A stretch of 64,000 nt of DNA, from the NCBI GenBank assembly GCA_037178625.1, contig CM074149.1:1426001-1490000 (forward strand). Direction: 5' to 3'. Positions 44,410 through 54,600 of the stretch are shown piece by piece (position 1 is the stretch's first letter; each line of letters starts with the position of its first letter). The notes below the pieces were generated by a model. The model was not told where the DNA came from, made no database searches, and was given only the letters and a program-made list of their open reading frames with translations. Both the position numbers and the translations under genes were made by a program. Source of the DNA: Skeletonema tropicum (Eukaryota; Bacillariophyta; Thalassiosirophyceae; Thalassiosirales; Thalassiosiraceae).

Positions 44410-47400
44410 ATTCTATTGGTACTGTCAGCATCTATCTACGGCAAAGACGAAGGTAGATCATTGTACAAGGAGCATTGCGAAGCAAACTGGGAGCTGGATT
44501 GAGTCGACATGTAATACGAGTCGGTTGTCTCCTGGGTGAAGATTTGTGTTGATTGTTGGCTGTTTGATTGGTCGTAATTTGGCTGGTAAGTGTTGATATC
44601 CTCTGCAGCATTGATCGTGGGGTTGGCATTGCAAGGGCAAGGAGGGGCAGGAGAGGGCTGTAGTCGTCGTTGGGAGTAGTAAGATTTGCTTGAGGGGTTG
44701 TTCAGTCGGGTGAATGCTCTGTCGATGTGGTTGGTGATTGCATTGATGATGGAGAGACCGAGCTGGTGTTGTGCCCAAGTTTTAGGGTCAGCTTCCATGT
44801 AAATGTAAGATTCTCCGTATCCGTACCACGAGTGTGGGTTGGAGGATACCTATTGCTTGTTGGCAGTGTTTAGGATTCCGTAGGGGACTTTGCTAGAGCA
44901 TGCTAGTTGATTCATCTTGATGGCGTTGGGGCGTGCGTCTTTGGAGGTGCTATAGTCATGTGGATCTGGAAAGTCGTCGGGGGTGCCAAGTAAGTAAGAA
45001 CTTGTGAAATAAGGGTCCTATTTGTCCGAATTGGTCTACTGCTTGTGGGATGAGGGCTTTGTTGTTGTTGACGATTTCTCCGATGAATTCATCACCTGTG
45101 AGAGTGATATACCATTCGATTTGTCAGAGTACTTGCCGTCTGGTGCAAACTTCTTTTCGCCATCCTCAAGATACGATAATAAATTTTGTTGAACTTCTTG
45201 CGAAGTAGAGTATTGAGTGATGTCTGAAGGAGAAGAAGGAGGCACGCAGACGACGTCAAATCCGATTTCCGAAAGATAGGTCGAGTTACTGAGCTTGGAG
45301 GCAACATGGTGGTTGACGAGGAAGTACCAATCAAATGGTCTTTTGTGTTTCATTTTGGCAACGACGCCTCTGCGTTCTGTATCGACATCGTGTTGAGATT
45401 TGCAGTACCGGGCTAATGGGGCTATTTTCTTGAAGACTTTCGAGGTACCGTCTCTAATTGCATTACTCATTGTTGATTTTTTGTAGTCACCACATTGAAA
45501 GAAGTGATCGAGATGACAGTCAATTTTCTCTCCACAGAAACATTTGGGGGCATCGGCAGGACGGAAGAAAGGAATGTGCGTAGCTTGCGAAGAATGGCGG
45601 TAGTGAATGCCTGGTTGTCCAGTCTATTTTTGGAGTCAATACGTGACATGGCTACTAAAGGGTAGGAGGAAAGTGCGTTGAGGAGGCCTGGTAGTGCGTG
45701 GAGGATAGAGGTGTCTGCTGAAGCGTAGAGTTCATGGATAGCGAGTTCGCCGGCGAAGGTCCACCGGTGGATCCGGAAGAAATGAACTGATTGGTTGCCT
45801 CATGATCAGGTGGGTTGTTGATGTCATCAGCAGTGCATACGGAGGCGAGATGTGGGGCATACGTGTTGAAAGTGGTGCATGTTTTGCTCATTGAATTGCT
45901 GTCCCACTCATCGTAGAGGCTGGTGATGCTGGGAGGAAGGATGATAGCTGAAGGTTGGTGCGGAAGATGGATTCCATTAAGGGCGTAGTTGATGGATTGT
46001 TTGATGGTGAAGACGAATGATGGTATTGCTGCTGCACGAGGATGTTGGAAGCCCAAGCCGCCGCTAGATATTGGAAGGGTTGCGATGGTGGAGGAATGTG
46101 CTGGGAAGGATTCGATGGAGAGGGCTTCAGACATGAAGGTGTTTATTATTGTGGAGAATGCGTCTGCAAGAGGGCTTTTCCAATTGTGCCAGTCATCAGG
46201 AAGGAGACACTCGTCAGTGTTGACAACATCGGAGGCGAGTAGGTGGGTGATTTTATGGAGAGTGCACGTTTTGAAGAGGCGTGTCTTGGTTTGCTTATCA
46301 GGCAGATTTTGTTGGATACAGGCTGCATCTGACTCTGCTTCTTGGAGTTTGGACATGTGAAAGTTGTGGCAGAAATTCTTTGAACCGATGGGAACACCTA
46401 GTATGCGGAGGCCATCCGTGACTTCGACTGGGATGCCTTTGTTCTGCGAGTATTGATTGATGGCTTGTGAGAGGGAGGAGGCTGCTGGATGGGCTTCGTC
46501 TTCGAGTCTTTGGAGGATGCTTTTATTGTTTGTGGCGGTGAGGATGCGAGTCTTATCGGTGTTCATTACGGCACCAAGCTCAGGGCCGATTTCAGCGAAG
46601 GTATCAAGGAGGAGTACGTCTTCAAGAGGGATGACAAATTTGCATCGTCTACATAAGCCATGATGATAGGAAGACCACCTTCACCGTCGTCGCTGCTTGC
46701 TTTATCTCTCTTCCGGGCTGCGTTGACGAGTTTCTTATATTAATCTTTCTGAGTAAGTGATCGAGGACGATTGCTGCTAAAATGGGAGACAATGGGCAGC
46801 CTTGGGCAAAACCTTCTGCTACTTCAATTGATTCCCAAGTTCCATCTGACATTTTTACAAATGTTTGTCCGGGTGTTTCGTAGAGGTAGTCAACAAATGC
46901 TGCGAGGTGTGGGTGTGGAATTCTTGTTGTACTATTTCGCGGAGCTTGTGGCGGGAGATGGCATTAAACATATTCTTTATATCGATTGATACAGGTGCTC
47001 TTGTGGGCAGGAGGTTCTTTTCTTCTCTATGGCTGATGTATTTTTCAACTGCAAGGCGGATTGATGTTTGGATGAAGTTGATTCCACCTCTTACTCCTAC
47101 ACAGCGTAGTTGAAAGGAAGGAGGAACGAAGCGAATTCGGAGCGGGTTTGGCTGGCAACTGCGTTTGCAGTAATGCGGCGGATGGCGGCGGGTACACCTA
47201 ATGGCCGGAGCTTAGTAGGATCGGATTCATCCTTGTGTGAAGGGCTACAAGGTATGTATTTTTGAAGATTTCCTGGATTTTGGGAGGCGGATCACCGTTT
47301 GCAAGGTGATTAAATATTGTGGCAAGTGTTTCAGCTGATGTTGGGCAGGGATTGGATTTAGATGCATGCTTGATTTTGGAAGCAAGGGCAATGAAGATGT

Positions 47401-47480
47401 CGAGTGAGTCGCATTGGAGGCCTGGGGCCTTCCCCTTCTTCAGTTTGAGGCCATCACGTCATTACTTTTTCACGGCGCAC
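44410..47480 (-). pseudogene. Decayed non-LTR-type reverse transcriptase element
   Basis: On the minus strand, starting near 47.45 kb: a pre-RT segment (IFIALASKIKHASKSNPC), then KLRPLGVPAAIRRIT-like text in changing frames, EGFAQGCPLSPILAAIVLDH (46.8 kb), and the catalytic YVDD at 46655-46644. A frameshift follows directly, then MNTDKTRIL and the 303-codon C-terminal frame 46566-45655 (HSSTIATLPISSGGLGFQHP). Downstream come a Cys/His knuckle, CFCGEKIDCHLDHFFQC (about 45.5 kb), and a tail with WAQHQLGLSIINAITNHIDRA. At least four frameshifts or stops disrupt it. RNA-dependent DNA polymerase would be the function of the intact element; this copy is dead. Confidence 0.85.
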
Positions 47481-47689
47481 GGCGATGTCGTGGCGCGCCA
47501 CCCTAAATAGGATCTTCAGACACGTGTCTGAGTCACTTGGGAGGACTCAGCACACGTGCATAAATGGAGTCCTCTTCCTCTTCCAGATGCCTCGAGCTAC
47601 ACGGCACGAGGTAACTTAGATCATTTCTCATTGCAATAGTGTATAGAGTTCGCACTCTGAAGTTGTTGTTGTTACATGTGTCCAGTACG
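47481..47689. other. GC-rich hairpins between RT and J-domain remnants
   Basis: Contains palindromic cagACACGTGTctg, agtcacttgggaggact and the hairpin CCTCGagctacacggcaCGAGG, then gcataaat, which resembles a TATA box. The segment from TGTCTGAG (about 47525) to TTGTTACA (about 47677) has TG...CA ends like an LTR, but no second copy is present in the window, so it is left unnamed. Confidence 0.35.
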
Positions 47690-47965
47690 TAGTCTGTAGT
47701 GTTCTTCTAGGAAGTCTCTTGCATTGTTGAAGAGCTGAAAGAAGGTTTTGGCATCTTCATTTGTCATGTTGGTTCTTGTAGGGTTGTGTTTGTCAGGATG
47801 ATACAGGCGTGAGAGTCGTCTGAATTCAGCTTTGATATCCATCCATACGGCTCCTCTTACAAGACCGAAGATGCCTAGGGAGTCTTTGAGATTGTGGCCT
47901 ACGATTACGATTTCCGGGTCATATCCTCTACTCTCTTTTCGTTGTTTCTCGGTGGATATCTCCGT
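47690..47965 (-). pseudogene. J-domain-like fragment upstream of the RT element
   Basis: The minus strand encodes DSLGIFGLVRGAVWMDIKAEF, FRRLSRLYHPDKHNP and AKTFFQLFNNARDFLEEHYR in one frame. This has the helix II-HPD-helix III layout of a DnaJ J-domain, whose HPD tripeptide stimulates Hsp70 ATPase. It lies 210 bases upstream of, and in the same orientation as, the reverse transcriptase remnant. It is most simply read as the N-terminal part of that retroelement's ORF. It ends in a stop after GHM and has no start of its own. The upstream stretch 47966-48209 (plus-strand words ctgaggctgaggctgaggga) has no gene. Confidence 0.65.
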
Positions 47966-48209
47966 TCCCTTGGAGGGGAGTACAAGTCGTTCTGAAGCTT
48001 CGGGGCTTCCTCGTCTCTACGTCGTAATTGTTTAATATTGAGGCTGAGGCTGAGGCTGAGGGAGCTGGTTCTTGTAGTAATGGAAGGATAAACTTCGGGT
48101 TGGAAGGATTCTTTCGACTGGGTTCAGTTCATTTCTACCTAGAGTAAGTCATAGAAGTGACATGCATAACAAACATTGTGATTATTTATGAATATCAACT
48201 GCTACAATT

Positions 48210-49035
48210 TCAGATGCCTTCCGTCAAACCTAGCAACTTCCGTAGATACTCTTGCTTCTTTGTCTGACTCTTGCCGAGCTTATCCCATTTCCAATATGGT
48301 ACTGATGCAAACTCTATCCCATCGATTGCTGGCACTTGCCTCCTCTTCAGAATTGTCTTGCCGAGGGGAGATCTACTCTTACCGATGAAATGAGATGGAC
48401 CGTCTACTTCGACGCCCACAGTCTTTCCATTCACCTCCACGAGGGCATCTATCGCCTTGGAGCTTTGATAATGTCGGAACTGTGGATAGGAACGCTTCGT
48501 AGCATCTATCCAAAAGATATAGTGGCAGTCCAGGATTGCACCTCTCCTTTGTTCGCCAAAAAAGCCACTGATGTAGCTGTCTGAGTGCTGCAGCTGCAGC
48601 CTCAAATCCATCCTTCTTTTCAACACACTCATTGATAAATGCATCATTGAAAAGAGTCGATGCATCGACATCAGCTACTGCATACGCCCACGCAATGTTG
48701 GCAAACTCATGATTGCTGCAGGCGTTAATCGATTTTGTGGCAATCGGCACAAATGATTCAAATTGCTGCTTGTCGGTGATGGTGATGCCCATTGTCGCAT
48801 AAGCCCACGTCAGATTGGCGATAAGCCCACGTCAGATTGGCGACACCTTGTGAGACGAAGTCGTCTTTACGCTGGGTAGCAGCCTTGGAAATTTTCTGAA
48901 ATAGCTTGGGATGAGAGACTTGAGCAGTAGCGTATGCCCACACTGTATTGGCGAGTGCCTGTGGGTCGAATCGATCCAAGTGATCAGAGTGAGCAATGTG
49001 ATTTGCGATGGCCTTTGGAGTAAATGTAAATACTA
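48210..49035 (-). pseudogene. RAP-domain protein fragment (FASTK/OPR-like), broken
   Basis: The N-terminal part has helical repeats: PKAIANHIAHSDHLDRFDP, ALANTVWAYATAQVSHPKLF, GVANLTWAY, HEFANIAWAYAVADVD. A linker (LHQWLFWRTKERCNPGLP, CYEAFLSTVPTLSK) is followed by a RAP domain with VEVNGKTVGVEVDGPSHF, ILKRRQV and SVPYWKWDKLG. These proteins bind organellar RNA, and the RAP domain is endonuclease-like. Two breaks are visible: a perfect 22-bp tandem duplication at 48799-48842 shifts the frame, and a deletion with frame change near 48445 removes the residues between the linker and the RAP domain. There is no start codon or targeting peptide, so it is a fragment. Confidence 0.85.
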
Positions 49036-49206
49036 TGCAGCGTTGATTACGGAGGCGGTTGGATGCTCTTTGGCGCGGTGATAGACTTCTGCAGATGAGG
49101 TAGTAACGTCGATGTGATGCGGGCGACCGGGGTTGCTTTTGTTAGACGGGCGTTGGCTGTGCGATAATTGTCATTATCTGCTGCGGGTTGGGCTGTTTTC
49201 TGCTCT

Positions 49207-49380
49207 TCAGCGGGGGGATCTAAGTACGATGATCTGCTGATAAAAAAAAAAACGGTCGAAAATTGACAAAGGATGGTTTTAGATCGAAAGTGATAGTTCG
49301 GAATGATTGTGTACTGTGAGATGTAGGAATTCCCATGTCGATGTGAGTGGTGGACCGACGGATGATTTGAGTTTGAGATT
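49207..49380 (+). repeat. Duplicate of 40655-40820 (right half of a split segment)
   Basis: cggggggatctaa..., aaaacggtcgaaaattgaca, gatggttttagatcgaaagt and gtgtactgtgagatgta are shared with the upstream region of the His/Gln-Cys gene. With 44298-44398 it brackets the RT/J-domain/RAP block. Confidence 0.82.
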
Positions 49381-49385
49381 CTCAT

Positions 49386-50120
49386 TTGTCTGGAATACTG
49401 CCCCTAAATTCAAATCAATCTTGTGAGCAATCGCCAGAAGAAAGAATCGAGAAGACGTGCTCGACAAGATGTAGACAAGGCTCAGCTCAACATCACCGCA
49501 AACGCCGAGCCGAGCAAACCATTGCAAGAGCTCTTCCGAGACGTACTAGTACTAGCGTGTTCCCTTGTTTCAGCGTACTCTACAATTGACGTTGTCATCC
49601 ATCCTCATCCTCATTCGAAATGTCTTCTTCCGATGCCAAGAATGCTAGTTATGTTGCTGCAGTCAGCAGCAGCAGCAGGAGCAGCAGTTGGCCAATAGTA
49701 ACAGCAGTGAGTAGTTGATTGTTTATTTTGTTGTCACAAGAGATGATTGTTTCATAGATGGCCGCAGCGGCCGACGGCAAATAATTTCACTGCCTCTCTG
49801 CTGACTTCTGAATTAATAGTGGGTATGGCGACATAACAGTTCATAAGTCCGATGCCCCGATGAGACGATGAAGAGTCGGTTTGTTTCATGTGGGAATAAC
49901 GCCATAAACTCACTGCTTTGCCTTTCCTTTATACAATTCGCATTCACCAACTCATCTCTACTCCATGTCTATGTATTTGATCTCTTTTACCCTCTAGAAA
50001 ATGTCAGCCGCCGCTCATCATCCTCATCCCGTCATCGTCGTAACGTTAACGTCGCCGCCATATTGCGTAACGTCGCCAGCATATTGCTATTGTTCTTTCT
50101 GCTCGTCCCAATGCCTCAGC
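49386..50120 (+). repeat. Inverted copy of the secreted-protein gene 5' region
   Basis: Reverse complement of about 31980-32690: R1 edge (cttgtgagcaatcg), tgcaagagctctt, the short first exon, its intron and the start of exon 2. It begins the inverted third copy of the surface-protein module. Confidence 0.82.
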
Positions 50121-51270
50121 TCAGTGACGCGGCATCTCTTTCTTCGTGTGACTGCCAGTTCAATCATGAATGCTTTCCTGCCGGTAGAGCCTCTAGAGCT
50201 CTCCGACAAGCAGTGAATTCTTTCGCAGCAGGCACTTGGACAGGCATGATTGATGGTGTTAATTATGGATTGAATATCAGCAAGTGGTGCACTGGCCTCG
50301 TTACTAACATGAGGACATTGTTCTACGACAAGCAATCCTTTGATGAAGATTTATCTCTTTGGGACGTATCCAAGGTTACTAACATGTATCAAATGTTCAG
50401 CTTTGCACGTTCCTTTACTGGAGAGGGTATTGGAAGTTGGGATGTATCAAATGTTACTGACATGGCATTCATGTTCGCTGATGCAGATTCCTTTATTGGA
50501 GATATTGGAAGTTGGGATGTATCCAAGGTTACTAACATGGTTGGAATGTTTCGATTAGCATCCTCCTTTGATGAAGATTTATCTCTTTGGGACGTATCCA
50601 AGTTACTGACATGGATTTCATGTTCGACGGTGCATCCTCCTTTGATGAAGATTTATCTCTTTGGGACGTATCCAAGGTTACTGACATGCGTGGAATGTTC
50701 AAAGGTGCATCCTCCTTCAATCAAAATCTCTGTCCGTGGAAGGAGAGGAACTTCCCTTACAACAGTGCAGGTGCTATCTTTTTTTCTTCAGGCTGCACAT
50801 TTACGAATACACCTGATCAAGGCAATGGAGGACCTTTTTGTGCTGATGATTGTCAGCTTAGTGCACAGCCTAGTGCACAGCCTTCTTTGTCTTCGGAGCC
50901 TTCTAGTTCTGGTGAGCCATCGTCTGGGCCCTCTTCAGAGCCCTCTCCAGAGCCTTCCAGCGAGCCTTCGTCTGGGCCCTCTTCAGTGCCCTCTCCTGAG
51001 CCGTCATCTCAGCCTTCTAGTTCTAGTGAGCCATCGTCATCGTCTCAGCCATCATCTCAGCCCTCTTTGGAGCCTTCCAACAAGACTTCATCCCCGACAA
51101 ATAGTTACTCCAAATCGAGCAAGAGTCCTAAACGTGCCAAAGCGAGCAAGAGTCCTAAAACAAACATTCAAATACAAGATCTGAGGTCTTCCGGATCGAT
51201 TGTTGACATGTCTCATCTATTTAGTGTTACCACGAGTTTGAATGTGGCTTTTGGTATCATTTATTACTAG
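49620..51270 (+). pseudogene. DUF285 (BspA-like) surface protein with Ser/Pro/Lys C-terminus, frameshifted
   Basis: The first-exon equivalent is ATG 49620 ([15 protein letters not shown]), but its donor is one base out of phase with exon 2 (49998 onward). Exon 2 encodes a signal anchor (ILLLFFLLVPMP), a Cys-containing head (CDCQFNHECFPAG), then five to six roughly 25-residue DUF285 repeats of the type FDEDLSLWDVSKVTNM...MF. At 50601 one G is missing (aag-ttactgac versus aaggttactgac), shifting the frame. The rest continues to 51270: two more repeats, a PSSEPSS region, six lysines three residues apart ([17 protein letters not shown]) and the same hydrophobic C-terminus as the genes at 21493 and 31449. 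Two one-base shifts suggest a pseudogene, or sequencing errors. Intact relatives would be secreted or anchored surface proteins. Confidence 0.8.
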
Positions 51271-51363
51271 AAGGAAAGTTGAGACAAAGGCCAAGTAGTA
51301 GCGTGTGATGTTTGAATATGTCGGTGCAGGAGGGTTGTCGAGGCGGCTTTGATTCGATGTCCA

Positions 51364-51648
51364 GTATTATTGATCCCCCCCCCCCCCCTCGTTTTGAGGG
51401 CCCAGTCCAAGACTTTGTAGAACAACCGCAATGTGCAGAACCACGCGGTGCCATCTAGAAGCTGATATTGTCTCAGCAGCAAGACTTCTAATACCGGTAT
51501 GACACTACTACGACATAGAAATATTTGGATGTGACACAAGCTATTTTGGGTATATTGGGTGCACATTGGGTATCTGGCGTTCTGCATTTGGGGGCGTTCT
51601 AACCCCCCACCCCCCCCCTCACTTTTTGGATTTGGGTGTCAATAATAC
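51364..51648 (-). mobile_element. MITE-like repeat R3, copy 2 (10-bp perfect ends)
   Basis: 285 bases from GTATTATTGA to TCAATAATAC, the inverse of the copy at 13778-14056. Its outer ends overlap the terminus of the 10-kb element on the left and touch the first satellite unit on the right. Contains C/G homopolymer tracts; non-coding. Confidence 0.75.
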
Positions 51649-54600
51649 GCACTTTTTGCAAAAAGATGCAACTCAGAATTCAACTTATCGTGTAGTGAAA
51701 TACTCTAAGCCCTTTCATCGTGACATCACCATCACCGAACACACAAGCAAGATGATGATGACGCTTCTGCGCCGACGAGAGGCAACAAACAAGTGGGAAG
51801 TGCTGGACGAATAATAAAAGATTATCTCCTCTCTCAAGTCTCTCCTACGGATCAAATTCTGAACACAGCACTCTCGTGTAACCACCGTATTTACTCAAAT
51901 AATGCACAGACATCACTTTTTGTGTGCTGGCACCACAACTCTCACGTCGACTGCTGCTACACCCTAGACGATTGGCATGCAATCGAACCAAAATACACGG
52001 AGAACATGTGTAATGTTGCCGACAATATGGTGCTTTTTGAAACGCCGTCGATCTCGAATAAACACTCAACACGTGATGATGCTTTTTGACGTCGCTCGAC
52101 ATCAACCATATAAGATACGTTGGGTGAAGCTACCGTCTCTTCTCGCAGTATATTTATTCATATAATAGTTCATACTGATCTGCTCCGAAACAGGATGGGT
52201 TTTTGTGGGCGTTGGGGGCTGCGTCGTTCGCGTATGCATGTTGCTTTGTCGCTAATGAAAGAGAGCACATATCCGTCCAAAATCTGTCCACACACAACAA
52301 TCAGCATGTAATATGAACAACATCGGCAATGGCACATAGAGAAAACTCTATTTCAGCCGGCTTGAGGCTCTGTGTCAGCAGAGAAGGTTGTGTAGTGTAA
52401 TATGAATGTATACATTGCAAGCATTTCTGATGCACAAGTTTAGAAAAGAAGGTGCAAGCAGATGAGAAATTAGGTGGCCATGAAAGCCTCAATCCTGAAC
52501 CAGAGAGTGCAAGCAGGTGTAGGAAGAGTAGGAATACTTAATGCATTAGATTATTATTGCTGTTCTTGGCAGTACTTGCTCATTCGTCATCACTTATGTA
52601 CTAGAGGCAGGAGAACGGCGGCATGCAGGATCTTCTAGCGTATTTAGTCTACATAGGAACTAGTATTTTTGAGTTGAATATTCAACTCAAAAAATTCAAC
52701 TCAAAATTCAACTCGTCGCATGGGCGAAAAGCTCGAAATTAGTGCGTGAAAAGGTGCTTTTTGGACCTTCTTGAAAACATTTTGGACGAAATTCAATTCG
52801 TCTACAGGGAGAGCTACGTGGGATCCCAGTACGGTCAAGGCGTGCAACTCGAGTTGAATTTCGGGCTGAATACGCACTTTTTGCAAAAAGATGCAACTCA
52901 GAATTCAACTTATCGTGTAGTGAAATACTCTAAGCCCTTTCATCGTGACATCACCATCACCGAACACACAAGCAAGATGATGATGACGCTTCTGCGCCGA
53001 CGAGAGGCAACAAACAAGTGGGAAGTGCTGGACGAATAATAAAAGATTATCTCCTCTCTCAAGTCTCTCCTACGGATCAAATTCTGAACACAGCACTCTC
53101 GTGTAACCACCGTATTTACTCAAATAATGCACAGACATCACTTTTTGTGTGCTGGCACCACAACTCTCACGTCGACTGCTGCTACACCCTAGACGATTGG
53201 CATGCAATCGAACCAAAATACACGGAGAACATGTGTAATGTTGCCGACAATATGGTGCTTTTTGAAACGCCGTCGATCTCGAATAAACACTCAACACGTG
53301 ATGATGCTTTTTGACGTCGCTCGACATCAACCATATAAGATACGTTGGGTGAAGCTACCGTCTCTTCTCGCAGTATATTTATTCATATAATAGTTCATAC
53401 TGATCTGCTCCGAAACAGGATGGGTTTTTGTGGGCGTTGGGGGCTGCGTCGTTCGCGTATGCATGTTGCTTTGTCGCTAATGAAAGAGAGCACATATCCG
53501 TCCAAAATCTGTCCACACACAACAATCAGCATGTAATATGAACAACATCGGCAATGGCACATAGAGAAAACTCTATTTCAGCCGGCTTGAGGCTCTGTGT
53601 CAGCAGAGAAGGTTGTGTAGTGTAATATGAATGTATACATTGCAAGCATTTCTGATGCACAAGTTTAGAAAAGAAGGTGCAAGCAGATGAGAAATTAGGT
53701 GGCCATGAAAGCCTCAATCCTGAACCAGAGAGTGCAAGCAGGTGTAGGAAGAGTAGGAATACTTAATGCATTAGATTATTATTGCTGTTCTTGGCAGTAC
53801 TTGCTCATTCGTCATCACTTATATGTACTAGAGGCAGGAGAACGGCGGCATGCAGGATCTTCTAGCGTATTTAGTCTACATAGGAACTAGTATTTTTGAG
53901 TTGAATATTCAACTCAAAAAATTCAACTCAAAATTCAACTCGTCGCATGCATGGGCGAAAAGCTCGAAATTAGTGCGTGAAAAGGTGCTTTTTGGACCTT
54001 CTTGAAAACATTTTGGACGAAATTCAATTCGTCTACAGGGAGAGCTACGTGGGATCCCAGTACGGTCAAGGCGTGCAACTCGAGTTGAATTTCGGGCTGA
54101 ATACGCACTTTTTGCAAAAAGATGCAACTCAGAATTCAACTTATCGTGTAGTGAAATACTCTAAGCCCTTTCATCGTGACATCACCATCACCGAACACAC
54201 AAGCAAGATGATGATGACGCTTCTGCGCCGACGAGAGGCAACAAACAAGTGGGAAGTGCTGGACGAATAATAAAAGATTATCTCCTCTCTCAAGTCTCTC
54301 CTACGGATCAAATTCTGAACACAGCACTCTCGTGTAACCACCGTATTTACTCAAATAATGCACAGACATCACTTTTTGTGTGCTGGCACCACAACTCTCA
54401 CGTCGACTGCTGCTACACCCTAGACGATTGGCATGCAATCGAACCAAAATACACGGAGAACATGTGTAATGTTGCCGACAATATGGTGCTTTTTGAAACG
54501 CCGTCGATCTCGAATAAACACTCAACACGTGATGATGCTTTTTGACGTCGCTCGACATCAACCATATAAGATACGTTGGGTGAAGCTACCGTCTCTTCTC

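Noticed and set aside
47525..47677. Solo LTR (TG...CA ends, TATA-like box)
   Set aside because: There is no second copy in the window, no matching flanking duplication and no primer-binding site; hairpins alone are not enough.
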